DNA of 6,754 nucleotides from Planctomycetes bacterium GWF2_50_10 (GTDB lineage: Bacteria; Planctomycetota; Phycisphaerae; Sedimentisphaerales; GWF2-50-10), in the NCBI GenBank assembly GCA_001824635.1, contig MHYB01000016.1:1-6754 (forward strand). The letters run 5' to 3'. Made by a program: the position numbers and the translations under genes. The notes under the pieces are model-generated. The model did not search any database, had not been told where the DNA came from, and saw only the letters and a program-made list of their open reading frames with translations. Every line of letters begins with the position of its first letter. Position 1 is the first letter of the stretch. Shown here piece by piece: positions 5,574 to 6,754 of the stretch.

Positions 5574-6754
5574 CTACCCGGCTTTGAACTTATAAAGCGG
5601 ATCGCCGATGAGGATCATCTGCCACGAGTTAAAGGGCAGAGTTTTATAATAAGCCTCAACAAGGCAGTTGTCACCCAGCAATTCTGTGAAAAAATTGGCA
5701 GGTTCAGGAAAGGCGTGGAGGTAAGGTTCGGCTACGGCGCCGATAGTTGCGGTAACGCCAGCTTGCAAAAGTGCGGGGCACCACTGGGTTTTTGAATCGC
5801 GGAGGTGGACGGCTTCGAAGCTGGCGATGTGGTAGGCGACGGCGCCAGGGACGAATTTAAACGAGGGGATATATTTTTCAAGGCTGTACCAGCCGCAATA
5901 GAGTGCGGTATCGGGACAATCACCGGAAGCGAAGAGGGCTGGGGTGGATTCAATTTTTGTTTCGAAGCCGGCAAGCGATCTTACGATGGATGCGGCGTCG
6001 GTAAGGGATTTATCGTAAAGCGCGGGCCAGGTGGTGTTTTGCCCGCCGTAATTGACGCGGAGGTCGAAATAGGCTTTGCCTTTAACGCCGGTTTTTTCGG
6101 CGTTGATGGCGCGGGTGACAAGTTCGCGGGCGATCTGGGGGGTTGGGCCATCAAGGCGGCTTACCATAATTGTTTTAGATTCGGTGAGGCTGAATCTGCC
6201 TTTAAGCTCGTTGGGAAGGAAACGGCTGAGCGGGTAAATATCGTAGAGTACCATTGAAAGCTCGCTGTCGAGTGCGGAGTGGCTTTCTTTCATGGTGAGA
6301 TTACCGAGATCCTGGTCGATGACGACGAGGAGATTTTTGAGGCCGCCGGCTTCTTCAAGGGAGCCGTAAAAGCCTTTTTTGATCTTCTGGCTTATGGGCC
6401 AGTTTTCGGTTTGCGCGTTGGTTATGAGGGTTATCTGGCCCTGTACGACGCCGAGCTGAAACGCCTGCTCTGCCTGGGTAAGAGGTCTTGCAAGGTGCTG
6501 GTAGGCGACGGCGGCGTTTACGCCTTCATTTTTGCCATTGATCATCTCGCAGTAGCTGAGCCAGCGGATGAAGAGAGCTGAGCGGCTTTTGCCCTGGGGC
6601 ATTTTTTCGATGCGGGCAATGGCAGAATTGAGTTCTTTGCCGGAAAGCTCGTAAAGGGACGCAAGCGAGGTGTTTTTGGGAGGGATGGGGGCGGACGAAA
6701 TTCCCATGCCGCTTAGCTGGGTTATGATGCTGGTAAGTTTTGCGGTTTTTTTGT
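5574..6754 (-). CDS. TIGR03790 family protein, N-terminus beyond window
   Basis: The frame is open to the right edge with no stop, so the gene starts outside the window; 392 codons are visible. An internal ATG at 6707 has no clear reason to be the start, since codons upstream of it continue in frame. Numbering from that Met, family-type motifs are SALDSEL (144-150), VSRLDGPT (182-189), CGWYSL (271-276), AYHIASFEA (291-299), QWCPALLQAGVTATIG (308-323), EPYL (327-330) and a C-terminal IGDPLY (367-372). As I recall, TIGR03790 is uncharacterised and found mainly in genomes that carry exosortase, including planctomycetes. The missing N-terminus would normally hold a signal peptide and the first domain. 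The segment up to about residue 140 is lineage-variable and helical. The paired H293 and C310 recall a caspase/gingipain-like dyad, but that is speculation. The gene converges on the DUF4276 gene. Confidence 0.85.
   Translation of the reverse strand, partial: KKTAKLTSIITQLSGMGISSAPIPPKNTSLASLYELSGKELNSAIARIEKMPQGKSRSALFIRWLSYCEMINGKNEGVNAAVAYQHLARPLTQAEQAFQLGVVQGQITLITNAQTENWPISQKIKKGFYGSLEEAGGLKNLLVVIDQDLGNLTMKESHSALDSELSMVLYDIYPLSRFLPNELKGRFSLTESKTIMVSRLDGPTPQIARELVTRAINAEKTGVKGKAYFDLRVNYGGQNTTWPALYDKSLTDAASIVRSLAGFETKIESTPALFASGDCPDTALYCGWYSLEKYIPSFKFVPGAVAYHIASFEAVHLRDSKTQWCPALLQAGVTATIGAVAEPYLHAFPEPANFFTELLGDNCLVEAYYKTLPFNSWQMILIGDPLYKFKAG

Noticed and set aside
5805..6257. 150-codon plus-strand open frame opposite the TIGR03790 gene
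   Set aside because: The minus-strand frame carries family motifs across this stretch. The plus frame gives a Gly/Phe-rich, low-complexity product typical of an antisense shadow.

Overview
The window looks like a chromosomal stretch from a member of the PVC group, most likely a planctomycete of the Phycisphaerae type. This is an inference from gene content, not from a marker gene. It rests on a TIGR03790-type protein (a family tied to exosortase-bearing lineages including Planctomycetes), an excisionase-type HTH fused in front of a receiver domain, and a soluble HDOD/GAF/histidine kinase.

Layout. (1) Positions 1-3418, minus strand: a signalling cluster transcribed right to left. It starts with an HTH-receiver response regulator (2852-3418), followed 11 bases later by a 736-residue HDOD-GAF-histidine kinase (630-2840). 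After a 179-base gap comes the first 150 codons of a coiled-coil/GAF-like protein (1-450), which runs off the left edge. (2) Positions 3419-3727: an AT-rich divergent intergenic region with a good promoter and leader hairpin for the regulator, and a weaker candidate promoter for the rightward genes. (3) Positions 3728-5531, plus strand: a tightly coupled pair, a COG4637-like ABC/SMC-type ATPase and a DUF4276 (TOPRIM-like) protein. Their reading frames overlap by 8 bases. The pair looks compositionally different from its neighbours and faces the opposite way, so it is probably an acquired cassette, plausibly an anti-phage or nucleic-acid-processing module. (4) Positions 5574-6754, minus strand: the C-terminal 392 codons of a TIGR03790 protein, whose start lies beyond the right edge.

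How the genes may work together. The kinase would autophosphorylate on H524 and pass phosphate to D118 of the regulator, which would act on DNA through its N-terminal HTH. The GAF-like protein may be a further input or output of the same circuit. The ATPase and DUF4276 proteins probably act as a complex, in the general style of ATPase-plus-TOPRIM defence pairs such as OLD, PARIS and AbiL; that parallel is inference. No RNA gene, CRISPR array, transposase or integrase was seen.
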